64,000 bases of DNA from Eupeodes corollae. Taxonomy: Eukaryota; Arthropoda; Insecta; Diptera; Syrphidae. Numbering within the stretch: the first letter of the stretch is position 1; each line of letters begins with the position of its first letter. Shown here piece after piece: positions 12,490-23,850 of this stretch. Location of the stretch: positions 65,316,946 to 65,380,945 of the forward strand of contig NC_079147.1 of the NCBI RefSeq assembly GCF_945859685.1. Direction: 5' to 3'. Made by a program: the position numbers and the translations under genes. The notes beneath the pieces were generated by a model, which was not told where the DNA came from, did not search any database, and saw only the letters and a program-made list of their open reading frames with translations.

Positions 12490-12700
12490 CAATTTTTTCC
12501 TGATGTTGTTATGCTTGATTCTTCCTATCTCCCGTATGGACGTCAGACTGTTGTTATTGAAAAGAGGATTTAAAATGTTGTGTCCATATCGAATGGAATT
12601 CTACAATGCTCAATTGAAGGCCCCACACTTTTTTCTGTGTTAAGGGAATATTAAAACGTTAGCACCAGTGTCGAGATAGCCTTAATGGACAACTGGCATC
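12490..12700 (+). mobile_element. Reverse-transcriptase scrap (unassigned LINE)
   Basis: Translating around 12525-12645 gives LPYGRQTVVIEKRI, then after a stop SNGILQCSIEGPTLFSVL. This matches the spacing of the region before motif B (S-x-R-x-Q-x-V) followed by GVPQGSVLGPTLF in LINE reverse transcriptases, with PQGS degraded to LQCS. Only about 70 codons remain. It lies just 5' of a family B relic on the same strand, but its sequence is not the family B version of this motif. Confidence 0.5.
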
Positions 12701-12734
12701 TTCACTTGGTTAATAATTTAATTGATTTTATCAA

Positions 12735-13835
12735 GGCCTTTGATACACCCAGTTTTTAGAGACGTCGATGAGGCTTAAAACCAGGAAAGCCCAATGTCAA
12801 TCAAATATTCACATTACATCAGATCAAATCATCAAATCGACACCCACCACATTTTCATCGATTTCAAGGCCGTATATGTAAGCATCTAGGAAGACTTGGC
12901 TGTATAGAGCCATGTCTACTTTTGGCATCTTTGCTATAAACTTGTCCGTTTGTGCAGGATGACCATGGAGAATTCGCGCTGCTCCATAAAGTTTGGAAAG
13001 AACTTGACCAAATATTTCTGTAAAAAAACCTTTAGACAAGGTGATGCGCTGTCATGTGATTTCTTTAAAATCGTTCTTCAAACAATAGTAAAGAACTGCT
13101 ACATCATCCACTAGAGGCACTATCTTTCAATAGTCTGTCCAATTATGGGGCTTTTGTGAGTATTGAGATAGAGGAGGCAAAAATAGGTTAAGCGTTTAAT
13201 GAGAGCAAAACAAATCACACAATGCCTTCAAGAAATGCCCTTAAACACTGACGTCTCGGTCAAAATGTCACCATCGCCAGACGTAACTTTGAGCTACAAA
13301 CCCAGAAATAAACATCAGCTCTGAAATCCTTATCACTGTTTCTTTGCGCTAAGAAAGCATTTGAGTAGTAAAGTCCTCTCCCAAACGAACGAAGTGTAGC
13401 TATATATAATACCCTCATCATTCCTGTCACTCTATATGGTGTAGAATCATGGACAAAACCGGATAAAAGCACACTGTTTCATTTCGAGAAAAGGTTCTTC
13501 GTGTGATCTATACGACTCGTATGATGAAAAAGATGAGTGGTGTAGACGCTGAACAAGCTGAACTGGCTTTACAGCAAAGCAGATTTAGCCTGAAGGATAA
13601 AAGTCCAACGGCTGAGATTTCTGTGTCAGAAGAACACTTGTAAACCAAAGCTCTTCCCAGAAAATCTTCCAGTCCATGCCCACAGAACAGCGCAGTAGAG
13701 GAAAACCGCGAATCAAGAAGGGGTCAAAAGTCATGGAAAATGATATCACCCAACTTTAGGTGCGCAGCAGCTGGATGAAGAATGAAGCCCTAGTTCACAC
13801 AAGGCTGTGCCACTTTAGTTAAGTAAGTACGTAAC
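12735..13835 (+). mobile_element. Family B LINE relic, copy B1, with (AAGT)n-like 3' end
   Basis: Plus-strand decayed reverse transcriptase. The TFRQGDALSCDFF segment (motif B) is at 13028-13066. A later frame reads VTIARRNFELQ (about 13267), AIYNTLIIPVTLYGVESWT (13399-13456), then a degraded C-terminal part. The 3' end is TTAGTTAAGTAAGTACG at about 13815-13833, the same kind of short AAGT tail seen at 29,930 and 31,320. Multiple frameshifts and stops show it is dead. No catalytic ADD box is seen in this copy; the stretch after RQGD is shortened relative to copy B3. Confidence 0.75.
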
Positions 13836-14540
13836 TTCGATGAAGAAATCTGATATTATTCAACAAGATCTCGACAGTCTGGTGTAAAAGAACTGGTTAG
13901 ATCTTCGTGTATCGTGTTGAAAGTTCCAACCGAAAATACTTCACAAATATATTGAACTCTGTTTAGGTTATCGCGACAATGGGTCTGATAGGAGACTGGG
14001 AGCTCAATTCCCTGGACCATATAAACGATATAAAACTAACTCAGCAATCAGCTTTGTAAAAAGTTTGGTCAAGGGTATTGGAGAATCAGTTATTCGGAGT
14101 AATTCCTTTAAACAATTAATGTCAAGACTTTAGAAGAACGTATACAGATATCTGACATCAGTTTAAAAGGATGCTACGGAATTTTAACGAAATATTTTTG
14201 ATTTCAATATAAGCACTGCTTGCTTAACAGATCATCCCTAAAACTTTCGCCTCACCTTAAGCTTACTTAGTTCTGTGAGTTATACATAACCATGTTTTTT
14301 TCCTCAAGCATTCAGTGTGGTACACTCCCTTAGACTCTCCTCACCTTAAGCTTACATAGTTCTGTGAGTTATACATAACCGTGTCTCTTTCCTCAAGCAT
14401 TCAGTGTGGTAAACTCCCTTAGACTCTCCTATGAAAACAGTATCTTTAAAGTCGAGATATTGGCAGTGACATACGCGGAAGGATAAGCTTTGAAACCTGT
14501 GACACGACCGGGAAATGTCTAGAGTTGCTTGTGAACATAA
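13836..14540. other. Unassigned stretch with an 89-bp tandem duplication
   Basis: No gene recognised. A phrase near 13870 resembling a LINE-like DLDSLV...NWLDL segment is too weak to call. The duplicated block is listed separately. The right side runs into a family L 3' end. Confidence 0.4.
14252..14429. repeat. 89-bp tandem duplication
   Basis: TCACCTTAAGCTTAC... to ...CCCTTAGACTCTCC occurs twice in direct repeat with a period of 89 bp (14252-14340 and 14341-14429) and only a few mismatches. The high identity suggests a fairly recent local duplication. Confidence 0.92.
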
Positions 14541-14900
14541 TAATAGATCACAACCTGTTGTTTTATGTTATTGCTGTTGTGCAAGGGATTCACTGATAAG
14601 GAAGACCAAGAAAACACTGCCCACTGCAGTTAAGCAGCAATATGACCTACGCGAAATAAACTCTTAGGCAGACACTTCTTCGGTTAGCTTAAGGTACTCA
14701 AAGACATTCCATTAAACTTCCTATTAACCTTTGGAAAAACCTCTAAATTTCTAAAACAAGACAACCCATAATATCATAGGTAAAATCACCCTTTTAGGAA
14801 AGTTCAGTACTTCGAGGCATCACAATTGGTCTACATTGATCTAAGTGTGACGGCAAGGTCACCTATCGCCAGCCCATCAACCTAACCCAACAATTTCCTT
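14540..14900 (+). mobile_element. Family L LINE 3'-end fragment
   Basis: Plus-strand remnant of the extreme C-terminus and 3' UTR of a family L element. The region near 14600-14640 has the ...KTLPTAVKQQYDL phrase, which I read as a decayed version of the His/Cys tail. The stretch GAGGCATCACAATTGGTCTAC followed by the AGGTCACCTATCGCC and CATCAACCTAACCCAAC segments (14812-14896) resembles the 3' UTR that follows the better C-termini at 43.4 and 62.3 kb, including a CCTAA-type tail. This is only a fragment and the assignment is tentative. Confidence 0.5.
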
Positions 14901-16290
14901 TTAACAACCCTAGTTATAAACAATATAAGCAACAATTAAAAAACTGAATTAAAAAAACAACATACATTATTTCTCGGGAATTATTACAATAATGCCTAAG
15001 GTCACGACGTCGTCGTAGAAAACACCCTCTATTTAACTCCTGCCCTTACTTCAAAAAAGATCAACAACTTTGTAAATAAATTTCCCTTATCTCTTTCATT
15101 CACAACATATATTACTAGCCTTGTATACAGAACACAATAAATCCTTTTCTATGATCCAAATCTAACATAATTGAAAGTACTTTATACCCTTCGGGCCTGA
15201 GGGAGAGACAGAATAAAATATGAAAATATTATTTTTCGATTTTCTTGTAATAATTGAAAATGCCACTGCTGCATTTTTCAATTTAAAAAAAAGGATAAAA
15301 TATCACTTGAGCAGCATAGAAATAGGTATATGTACATAAATCCTTACACTTTTGCATAACCAAACGAAACCATCATCATCATCATTTTGCATTGATAGAA
15401 CAAGTTCCGCATCCGGATATCGTCCTTGATCCGGTATGAATCAAGGGAATATTATTATATTCTATATAAAGTTCACCTCTATATGTATAATATCCTTATA
15501 CGTTTTATATAGAAAAGTGATTCAGGGAAAATGATGATTTTTCTTCTTTTATTTTGTAAAAAAAAGGTATAATTTGTATATTTGAGGAGATATAAGGAAG
15601 GTATGCAATAAGGTTTCAAGAGACAGACTAAAAATAAAATCAACTGCCATGATGGCTGATGATGAGGTTCGAGAGTAGATGAAAAATGAAAATTGAATTT
15701 GTCTTGTGAAAACAAATCAACAGGTGGATTGTGTGAAATTATTTCACATCATCTCATGAGAAAATCATTTTAAAAAGCAAAGAGAAGGTTAGAGGAATTT
15801 TTTTGTAAATGTAATTTTTATTTTCTCTTCGCATTCAAGGGGAAGAAATATTTTTAATATTTTATTTGCATGAAACATTAGCAATGACGTGATGTGATGT
15901 TAGTAAAAAAATGTTAATAATTGGTACGCTGTAAAAATGAATGGTGTGGTAGTGTGTGTGTGTTACTTTGAGAGGAAAATCGATTATTTGTAATATACAA
16001 GTAAGTTTGTGTATTTGTTTCTTAATTTTTATTTTACTTATTTATCTTTAAATTTCAATTAAACTTTTTACTAAATTTTGTATACATTTATTTTGTTCTT
16101 ATTTTTGCAATTTTCTTTTATTTTATTTAATTGTTCAAAAACAACCTAATTTTTCGAAAATTTGTATTTAAACATCGTTAGAGTTTTTTGTATTCATTTT
16201 TTACTTAAAATACTTTATGAATGGTATTTAGAGCTTATTAACATAAATACATTGAAGATATCGAATTTCGAAAAAAAAATATGAATGTTG
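14901..16290. other. AT-rich spacer, no gene seen
   Basis: Unique-looking AT-rich DNA with a short ATC run at 15371-15384 and several AAGGAT words. No coding or RNA feature was recognised. Confidence 0.5.
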
Positions 16291-16296
16291 AATGAT

Positions 16297-17577
16297 AACT
16301 TCCCATTCCGTCTGTCGATTTGTCTTGCTCAAAAGTTTGTTGTTTCGTGTTGCGTTAAAAAAGTTGTTAGTTGAATTATTTTTAAAATTATTAACAATTT
16401 TTTTCATATAAAGTTTAAAAATATAGTTAGTTGTTAAGGCAAAAACAAATTTTTACAAATTGGATGAATGAAATTAATTTGAGAGATATCAAAAACCGAA
16501 CATTAATTTTTACCAAAATTGCGTACTATTTCTTGTAGATTTTATTTTTTTATGAAAAAAACGGACTGTTGGATTTTACAAAAAAAAACTACTGAATATC
16601 GAAAACAATATTTTCTGTGAAATAAAAAAAGTTTGAAGACAATATTTTTAATTTTTGAAAAGCTATTTGAGTAGAAAGTAATTTTTTACCAAGTTTTAGT
16701 ATTTTTTTATTTTTTGTACAAAACCTGTCAATTCGATTTTGATCAAAATTTTAATGAATATTGAGAAAAATATTTTCTTTAAGATGAAAGTTTTGAAAAA
16801 AGATTTGAGTCGACAATCAATTTTTACCAACTTTTATACATTTTTTTGTTGTTTTTATTTTTTGTAAAAAAATCTGTCAGATTGTTTTTTTTTTCTCAAA
16901 AATTTTCAAAATGTTGATAACAATATATAATCATAATCTCAAATTTTTGAAAAGATATTAGAGTCGAAATTCAATTTTTACCAACTTTAAATAATTTTTG
17001 TTTAAGTTTTTAATTATTTAAAAAAAAAAAACTGTCAATTTGATTTTTCTCAAAATTTTACCAGATGTTAAAAACGTTATTTTTCGTTGCAAAAAATTGT
17101 TTTTGAGATAGAATCATTTTGTATTTTCAGTTTTTTTGATTTATAAAAAAAGAAAAACAGTTAATTGGATTTTTTCAAAAAATATACTTATTTGGTATCA
17201 CATTACAATTTATTTTATATAGTTTAATTCAAGTCTCTAGCGTTTTTGGTTTGTAAGATATTTAGGGTTTACCATACTGTTCACCTTTTTTTAAAACTGC
17301 TTTGGTAAAAAACCATACAAGCAAAATTTTTAAGAGCCGTTTCGTCGTTATTATTTGTATAACACAATTTTTGAAGTCTATCTCTTCCGGTTCTTGACCT
17401 ATGGACGACAAAAAAAACGTCGCGAACGTACGGACTTACAGACGTACGAATACGCCCGCTAAGAAATCTTTCTAAAAATCTTTCATTTCGACTATAGGGA
17501 CCTTGAAACGTCTAGAAATGTCAAAATTCTCAATTTGACAAATCGGACCCATTACAACAACTTTATATGGGATGTTA
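16297..17577 (+). repeat. R element, copy R1 (AT-rich, ~170-bp internal units)
   Basis: Starts with AACTTCCCATTCCGTCTGTC followed by the GATTTGTCTTGCT block and ends at TATATGGGATGTTAAT. Between lie diverged repeats of a unit containing CTGTCAATTCGATTTTTCTC, then CAATATTTCTTATAAGAT-like text, then AAAAGATATTTGAGTCGAAA, then TTTTTACCAACTTT. Near the right end is a less AT-rich block with CGTCGCGAACGTACGG and ACCTTGAAACGTCTAGAAAT. The same order of blocks recurs at 36.1-39.0 kb and, reversed, at 49.9 and 60.0 kb. No coding capacity is seen. It could be a non-autonomous DNA element or a satellite-bearing repeat. Confidence 0.8.
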
Positions 17578-17929
17578 ATAAACACCTAACCCGCATAGTC
17601 TCATAACCTTAATTTCCAAATTTAAAGTCAATTGACTCAATGCTTTGAGCTATTGGGGCCAGGACAGACAGACAGGCGGACGGACGGAATCTTTTTAACT
17701 TCTCTAACACGGTAATATGTGTCTTGTTTGATACAAATATCGAGCTCAAATTTGTTTACGAATGCAAAACTTGCCATATAGTTTCTATATGTCGCAAGTA
17801 AAAATGTCTTCTAGTATTAGCTCCTTTAAAATAGAAAATCGCTGGATTTATGTAGCTTTAGCTTGTTTTGATTAATAAGAGCTTAAGCTAGAATATTATA
17901 TCATTATTGATCGACCATTGACAAGAATG
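17578..17929. other. Spacer with an ACAGACAGACAGGCGGACGG tract
   Basis: Short stretch between an R element and family A copy A3. It contains the purine-rich tract CAGACAGACAGGCGGACGG near 17667. Whether this belongs to a longer version of the R element is unclear. Confidence 0.4.
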
Positions 17930-18148
17930 ATTTTTTTTTATTTTATAGTAAGCGCCCACTCAGTGTGAGCCCAAGGAAAGGGAGAGAAGGGTTGAAAGAA
18001 GATGTCGGTGCACATTGGTTTTGAATTCCTTAATATTGGAATAGCTGGGAAATACAGAGTGTGGCAAGGCATTCCACATTCGCATAGTACGGCTAAAGAG
18101 CGAATCTCTGTACTTGACAATACGACCAAAGATGGGCTCGAGGGTATA

Positions 18149-18574
18149 TTAATGAGCATTCCTAGAAGCGCGAGTATTGCGGTTGAACTGTTTAAGGGGA
18201 GGAATGCAGCTGGCTATTTCTCTAGAGCATAAACCATTAAAATAACGGTAAAAGAGGGTGAGACAAGAAACATTTCGACGATGTTCAAGTGATGTAAATG
18301 ATCTTTTGATGGTAATATCACCAATCAATCTAAATGCTCTACGTTCAATACTGTCCAAGAGGCTTAAGTAAGTTGCAGGAGCACCAGCCCAGATATGGGA
18401 GTTATACACAAGCTTTGGACGTATATAAGTCTTGTAAATAACAGCCAAATCAAAAACCCAAACATCTTGCAGCATTTTTGGCGAAATCGCGTATGTGATC
18501 GTTCTACAAAAGGTGGTTGGTGATACACATACCAAGAATATCGAGATGTTGAGTTTCCTCCATGCAAGTGCCAT
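18149..18574 (-). pseudogene. C-terminal domain of family A reverse transcriptase, copy A3
   Basis: A 141-codon stretch with the thumb and C-terminal region: DLAIIYKTYIRPK-like text (here DLAVIYKTYIRPKL), YNSHIWAGAPATYLSLLD, RRAFRLIGD, SLEHRRNVSCLTLFYRYFNG and CIPPLKQFNRNTRASRNAH. This order is typical of jockey/CR1-group LINE polyproteins. There is no RNase H or Cys/His tail after it, which separates family A from family L. Confidence 0.85.
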
Positions 18575-18923
18575 TTATGGATAATGGTAGGGGGGGTATA
18601 TTTCTCATTAACAATACAAGACAGCATTGCGTTTTCGAAGCATTAAATTCCACGCGGTTTCTTATTCCCCATTGTACAATGCTGTTTAGGTCGGAATTTA
18701 ATGAGCTTATCATATTCCGTCGTTGCAGTTCCACATCCGAAGAAAAGGGGTGTGAATCTGAAAACGAATATGAAAAGCTAAGAGTACTATCGTCAGCGAA
18801 ATAATGTATTGGATTAGATGTTGCAGACAGGAGATCATTAATAAAAATAAGAAAGAGTGTTGGAGATAGAACAGAGCCCTGGGGCACATTTGTTCTTATA
18901 CGCATGCGACAGCCAAAGTTCAA
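18504..18923 (-). pseudogene. Reverse transcriptase palm of family A copy A3
   Basis: A 139-codon open frame with NVPQGSVLSPTLFLIFINDL (motif B), YFADDSTLSFSYSFSD with the Asp pair of motif C intact, SIVQWGIRNRVEFNASKTQ (motif D region) and LDILGMCITNHLL (motif E). Non-LTR reverse transcriptases copy element RNA onto nicked chromosomal DNA. This fragment lacks the fingers and the endonuclease, so it cannot act alone. It continues into the next frame (18149-18574) through a frameshift near motif E. Confidence 0.88.
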
Positions 18924-18930
18924 TATAAAA

Positions 18931-21900
18931 CCGTCAGAAATTAGGCATAATTACTTTCAAAGTTTATTTCGATTTTAAAAAGAAAAGGTTCAGTGGCTTG
19001 AGGATTCACACTTCAATGTGGAAACTCATTAAGCAAGTGGCCAAAAAATTATGTAAAAGACTAATGTTCATATCACATTTCTATGAAACCGTAGGGAAAT
19101 CGAAGCAGAAAATAAAAAATCAGCTGAAATATAGAAGTTTCCTGAAATTTTGGAGCTATCGGTTGTACTTTAATTGCTATACTTAAGCCTTTAAGCTTTA
19201 CTATTTAAAACATTTACCAGAAGCGTTTCTTCACAAGTGAGGACACTTAGTGACCATTCCTGAAAAGAAGAACAGTGTATGCTTTGATTGACGAGAATAT
19301 GCAGGAAAATTTTATTTGCCTTGAATTGTTCCTTCAACTGATATAGACAAAAAATTCAATTAAATAATCTGGAAGCGTTACTATAGAGAGATTTAATCAA
19401 CTACTACAAAATGAATGTTAAATCAAGTATGGTTCCCACTTTTGTCGTGGCTTTGTGCTTCACAATTTGGCATCAATTTAAATGACTTCTTAGCCGACGA
19501 TCTGCGTGCCACTTTCTTACCACATAGCCAATCTAATGCTGATAACAAAAACTAAGGGAAAACAAAGGCAAAAGGTGAGATAGACCTTTGTAGACGAGGG
19601 CTACAGCGCAAAAGAGAAATTAGGTAGCCAAAAGTAAACCAATTTCCATTTTGGGATTTCTTTAACAAAGAAATCAGAAGCTGTCTTTTTAGAATTGCAC
19701 TACAGACAAGAAGTTTAATGAACATATTTATTAAAAGTATTGAGAACATTTTAAATTACCAAAACCGTTGTAATGGAGCTACTCACTTTAAAAATTTAGG
19801 AAGACAATGCAATCCGAAGATACATTTTAAATGATCTGTACCCGTACCACATTTGAAGTTTAAAGTCTCCATAACATATGCATGTAGTTGAACGACGAAA
19901 AAACAGGATTTATCCTTCAATCCTTGGCTAAACTAGATTAAAAACCTAAAATTTGGTTTAAAAATTTGAACTTAAAGGAACTTATGTATAAAAAACTTAT
20001 ACTAATTTTGAAGAAAAATATTGATCTTGCCGCACAGCACTGCATGATCTGAGAGAATATTTTTAAATCCTTTCAGTTTTAAAAGGCAAGAGTTTGAAGG
20101 AAGGGGTACAAGAATGCGTTCCTCGTAATGCTCATATAAAAAGTACATAGAACAAATATCAAAGAAATACTGTGACTTTTTAAATCTGTTTTCTAAAAAG
20201 TTTCTATCAAGTTGTTAGTCGCTGATGTTAGCGGAGTTTATGCAATGTTTTTTTGTTTTTATTTGTTTATTAAATCTTTAATTTAAAAGTCTTTGAAAAT
20301 GTTACCATAGCTATTCCAAAAAATATTGCATTTCTCTAAATTTAAGTTCCAATAAGAAGGAACTGTTTAATTTTATATTGTAAAAAGAGAAAAAAAAAAA
20401 CAAAATGTTAGTTGATGAGCGAAGGTTGACGGCGTTGGTCATGCGGCATAATTACAGTTTATAAACCTAGTTAATAAGTGGTATTAATAAGTTAAGAAAA
20501 TTTAGTGAGTTATAATTATTAATACAAAAAGATTTTTCAATAGTTGCAACAATGACTACATTTTCTTATTAATACAAAAAGATTTTTCAATAGTTGCAAC
20601 AATGACTACATTTTCTTGTTGCATGAAAACAATATTTTCATTATTTTACACGAATTGATAAAAAAAAAGATTCAAACCCCGCTTCCTTTTGATTTTAGGA
20701 ACGAAAATGACAGTTTTTATTTAATCTTTTAAGCCAAATCATATGAATAAAGAACTGAAAACCATTACCATAATCTTTATCGTTTTATAAGGAAACAAAG
20801 CCTTAGCCAGAAATATTTAGCTAGCTTTCTTTTGGCCCAAAAATAGCTACAGGTTTTTTTTTCAATTTTTACTTTTGTTTTACATTAATTAAATTTATCC
20901 TAGTTTTCTTCCTCTATTTGTTGTTTTGTTTTTCAGTTCTATTTTAGTTTTTTTTTTTGAATTATTTCTAGAATTCAGTGTTCTCTAATTAAATTTTTGC
21001 TTCTTTTTTAAGGAGCTTGAGATTCGTTACTTCTTAAATTGAAAATTTAGGCTCTGTTCATGTCTTCTAACTTAACAGCAAATTAACACAAATAAAGCTG
21101 CTCATATTTTTGCACGAGTTGTAATCCTTTTTATCTTTATTTAGAAATTTGTCACATGTTTAAAATAGACTTCAAAGCCTTAAGGCTTATTGTGAAACCT
21201 TAAATGTATTTTAATTCATCTTTTTTAAACAATTTTGACCTAAACTATGCTTTTGACTCCAAAGAGGGATTAGGTTTAAAATAAAATCATGCTAGGTAAG
21301 GTATTTGAAATTTTATGTTTTTTCTCTATTTCATGGCTTTTCACGTATTTTCTTTTGGCAAGATCACAAAGGACTCGGCTCTGAACTCGCCGTCGTTTTC
21401 GTCGTCGCTGGAGGTGGCATGGTATCCTTTTATGTTGAACAGTTAAATAAAACAAAAAAAAAACTTAAAGAAAATCAGGTTCATGTTATGTTTGTGGGTG
21501 GTATGGTGGTATCAAAGAATTTTGCTTCTTTTTTTATATAAAAGCTCCACATTCACATGATTCACATGATATAGGCTTTTAAAAATTCCAGCCATCAAAT
21601 GTTTACCCATTCAGCCTTTCCACACACATCAAGAGATAGAGAGGCTAGGAAATTCCAAATATTTTTGTATTCGTCCTTTTTTTGTTCGTGTCCTTTTGTT
21701 CAGTTTGTGTTTTTTGTTGTCTTTTTTTTTATTTGGCCTTTGTTTGAATCTCCCCTTGCTGACACTTGCTTCGTTGGGTTTTTTGGTATATGACTCTAGT
21801 CGAGTAAAAGGAAAAAAGGACGAGGTTTGGGCCGGTGTGGTTTTGTGTCTGCCAAATGAGATGAGGTTTAAATAAATCGCTTTTTAGGCTCAAACCAAAA

Positions 21901-22735
21901 GAAAGGAAAAAAGAAATTCTCTATATTTTAAAGGTCAAAATGTGAAAAATGTCTTCATACCTCTATACAAACACAAATACTCACAAACACTCGAAAACAT
22001 TTGTGTTTTATTTTTAATGTTTAAAGAAGGTGCAAAGGTATATATATATATGTATGTAGGATGAAGGTATGCTAGAAAATGGCATGCCTCATTCTCATGT
22101 TTGATGTCCAGTGAGTTGAGGTGGAAGTTTAATTTAGCATACTTTTTGTTTTTTGAGGGAACAAACGAAATTCCAAAGCTTTAGTTTCTTTGTGTCTGTT
22201 TTTTATTTTTATCTCTGCCACCACCATCACTGTATTAAGTCTGATTTGGAGAAGAATAAATCTAGGGTTAAATTTAATCGTGCGAAGACCATCTTTAAAT
22301 GAAAATGATGAAGGGATGGAATAACAATTTGTTCATAAAAGTGAGAAGCTACTTTCTTTAAAAGTGGTAACATCTTCTAAGAGATGATTCAATAAAGAAA
22401 GAAAAATATTCTTTTTTAGAAGGAAATATGGTTAACAAGTTTAAAGGACTTAAACCTTTAAATATTCCTCATTTGATTTCATTTATTTTTTCACTTATAT
22501 CCGTGTCCATGTTTCACTTTATTTAATTTTGTCTTTTTTTAAAGAGATTGTTACGTGATTTTACCAAAATTTGAAAATACTGATCAATAGCTGAAATGAA
22601 ATGAAACAGAAAGTACCACAAGCCTCGTTCTCATTAAAAACAATATTTTCCTTAACTCGAAAATAGGTATTGTATTAAAACTGGATGTCTTCTAGGTCTC
22701 AAGTTGTTTTGGAAAAAGTAAATAAACTGTCATGC
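18931..22735. other. AT-rich spacer with a 50-bp tandem duplication
   Basis: About 3.8 kb without a recognised gene. A 40-codon plus-strand frame around 19430-19550 is less AT-rich but matches nothing I recognise. A short TA run lies near 22040. Confidence 0.45.
20516..20617. repeat. 50-bp perfect tandem duplication
   Basis: The block starting TATTAATACAAAAAGATTT and ending ACTACATTTTCT is present twice back to back with a 50-bp period and no mismatch. Confidence 0.95.
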
Positions 22736-22737
22736 TT

Positions 22738-23590
22738 TAGCGGTGATTTTTTTAAAACAGAAGCGATCTAAAATAAAACGTTACAAGGATACCTTAAGCA
22801 TAAAAGACAACCCCGGCCCGATCGTTTACGACATTCGAGGGCTAGAAAATGCCGTTCGAGCTGTGGCAGCGAGAGATGGTATTTCACCAAGAACTATGAA
22901 GCGGCTAGTTACAAATGATCTTGGGATGGGTGCCTGCCGTCGAGTAACTGGACAAAGATTGAATAATGCCGTAAAGCAAATTTAAGAAAAAGCACTGCTC
23001 AAACATTACGGTGCTGGGATCTATCGAAATATCATGTTTTCAACTGAGAAAAGTTTTACCATTGAAGACAAATTCAATTGAAAAAAATTCTGGGAGTTCT
23101 CAGGAAGCAAAGGCAGAGTCCAAAGTGGTCATCATCCGAGTTTTGTAATGGTTTGTTGGGTAGTGAGCTATGAAGGTACCACCAAGTTTCATTTTTATGA
23201 GCAAGGTGAAAAAACAAAAGCTACAAACTACCAAGAAGACGAACCACTCAACAGTACTCGATTTAATAAAAAGCTTAGGGTGTACCAGAAGGACTCAGCC
23301 CCAGCCTTCAAAGAAATATCGACCCAGATATGACTGAAAGGCAACATATTGGCCTTCAGCCAGTCCCGATCTCAATACCCTCTATTATTATTCCTTATGG
23401 ACAGAACTAGAGCTGATGGCATCCCACAGAGGACACCTGAATTTGGAAAGTCTGAAATCAAGTCTTGCCCGAGCAGTGGCGAATTTACCTGAAGAAAAGT
23501 TGCGTGCTGCCATTGACGATTGGCCAAAGCCACTCAAGGCCTGTGTTAAGGCTAAGGGTCGCCACTTTTTATTTGTAATACAATTTTATA
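22738..23590 (+). mobile_element. Tc1/mariner transposase relic, copy M1
   Basis: Plus-strand transposase in four broken frames. The N-terminal part (22743-22985) has a helix-turn-helix-like AARDGISPRTMKRLVTNDLG. A later frame has FSTEKSFTIE at about 23037, which corresponds to FSDEK-x-F, so the first catalytic Asp is replaced by Thr. YQKDSAPAF (about 23283) keeps the second Asp. WPSASPDLN (about 23350) is the third-Asp motif, one frame over. The C-terminus reads LRAAIDDWPKPLKACVKAKG. The D-to-D spacing between the last two motifs is about 30 nt short of a DD34D catalytic core, indicating a deletion. No terminal inverted repeats were located by eye. Confidence 0.82.
23347..23585 (+). pseudogene. 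C-terminal part of the M1 transposase
   Basis: Open frame starting at YWPSASPDLN, the third catalytic Asp of the DDE/D triad, followed by ELELMASHRGHLNLESLKSS, then AVANLPEEKLRAAIDDWPKP and LKACVKAKGRHF, the usual end of this transposase type. The frame runs on past the natural end of the protein into spacer and SINE sequence, so the last part of the open frame is not transposase. Confidence 0.8.
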
Positions 23591-23635
23591 TCGTATTTAA
23601 TAAAATATATAACTTATTTGATATTTTTCTCCTGC

Positions 23636-23850
23636 ACGGGTACTGCCTCTTGCGGGGAATTGACAAAACCTCTAAAAGAAGTTCTTATCATAAAAAGTGA
23701 TTTCTCAAATTATAAGCTCGGAATCGGCTTAAAACTGTAGGTCCCCTATAATTCTGTCAGAAGTACTCGAACACAGAAATGGTTGAGAGTTGTAAGTCAC
23801 TAGGCCTTAGTTCTCAACGGACTGTTGCGCTACCCATTTTACTTATTTAG
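23636..23850 (+). mobile_element. tRNA-headed SINE, copy 3 (5'-truncated)
   Basis: Lacks the tRNA-like head and starts at CACGGGTACTGCCTCTTGCG. The rest of the body follows, including TTGAGAGTTGTAAGTCACTA and CTCAACGGACTGTTGCGC, and an ATTTTACTTATTTAG tail. It lies directly between the end of mariner M1 and the 3' end of a family L relic. An ACTTATTT match on both sides (near 23612 and 23840) may be the duplication but is too short to be certain. Confidence 0.8.

Larger units (their letters stand above)
17930..18930 (-). mobile_element. Family A LINE relic, copy A3
   Basis: Minus-strand, 5'-truncated. The 3' end is on the left, at an A-tract read on the minus strand (about 17931-17945). Two overlapping frames cover the RT palm (18504-18923) and the C-terminal domain (18149-18574). 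Motif B is VPQGSVLSPTLFLIFINDLL and the catalytic box FADDSTLS is intact. This copy is the clearest guide to the family. The upstream end at about 18,930 cuts into motif B, a typical 5' truncation. Confidence 0.85.

Noticed and set aside
13850..14160. RT-like phrase DLDSLV...NWLDL
   Set aside because: Only a few residues match, broken by a stop; too weak to call.
19430..19560. 40-codon frame with less AT-rich composition
   Set aside because: No motif recognised and no neighbour that explains it.
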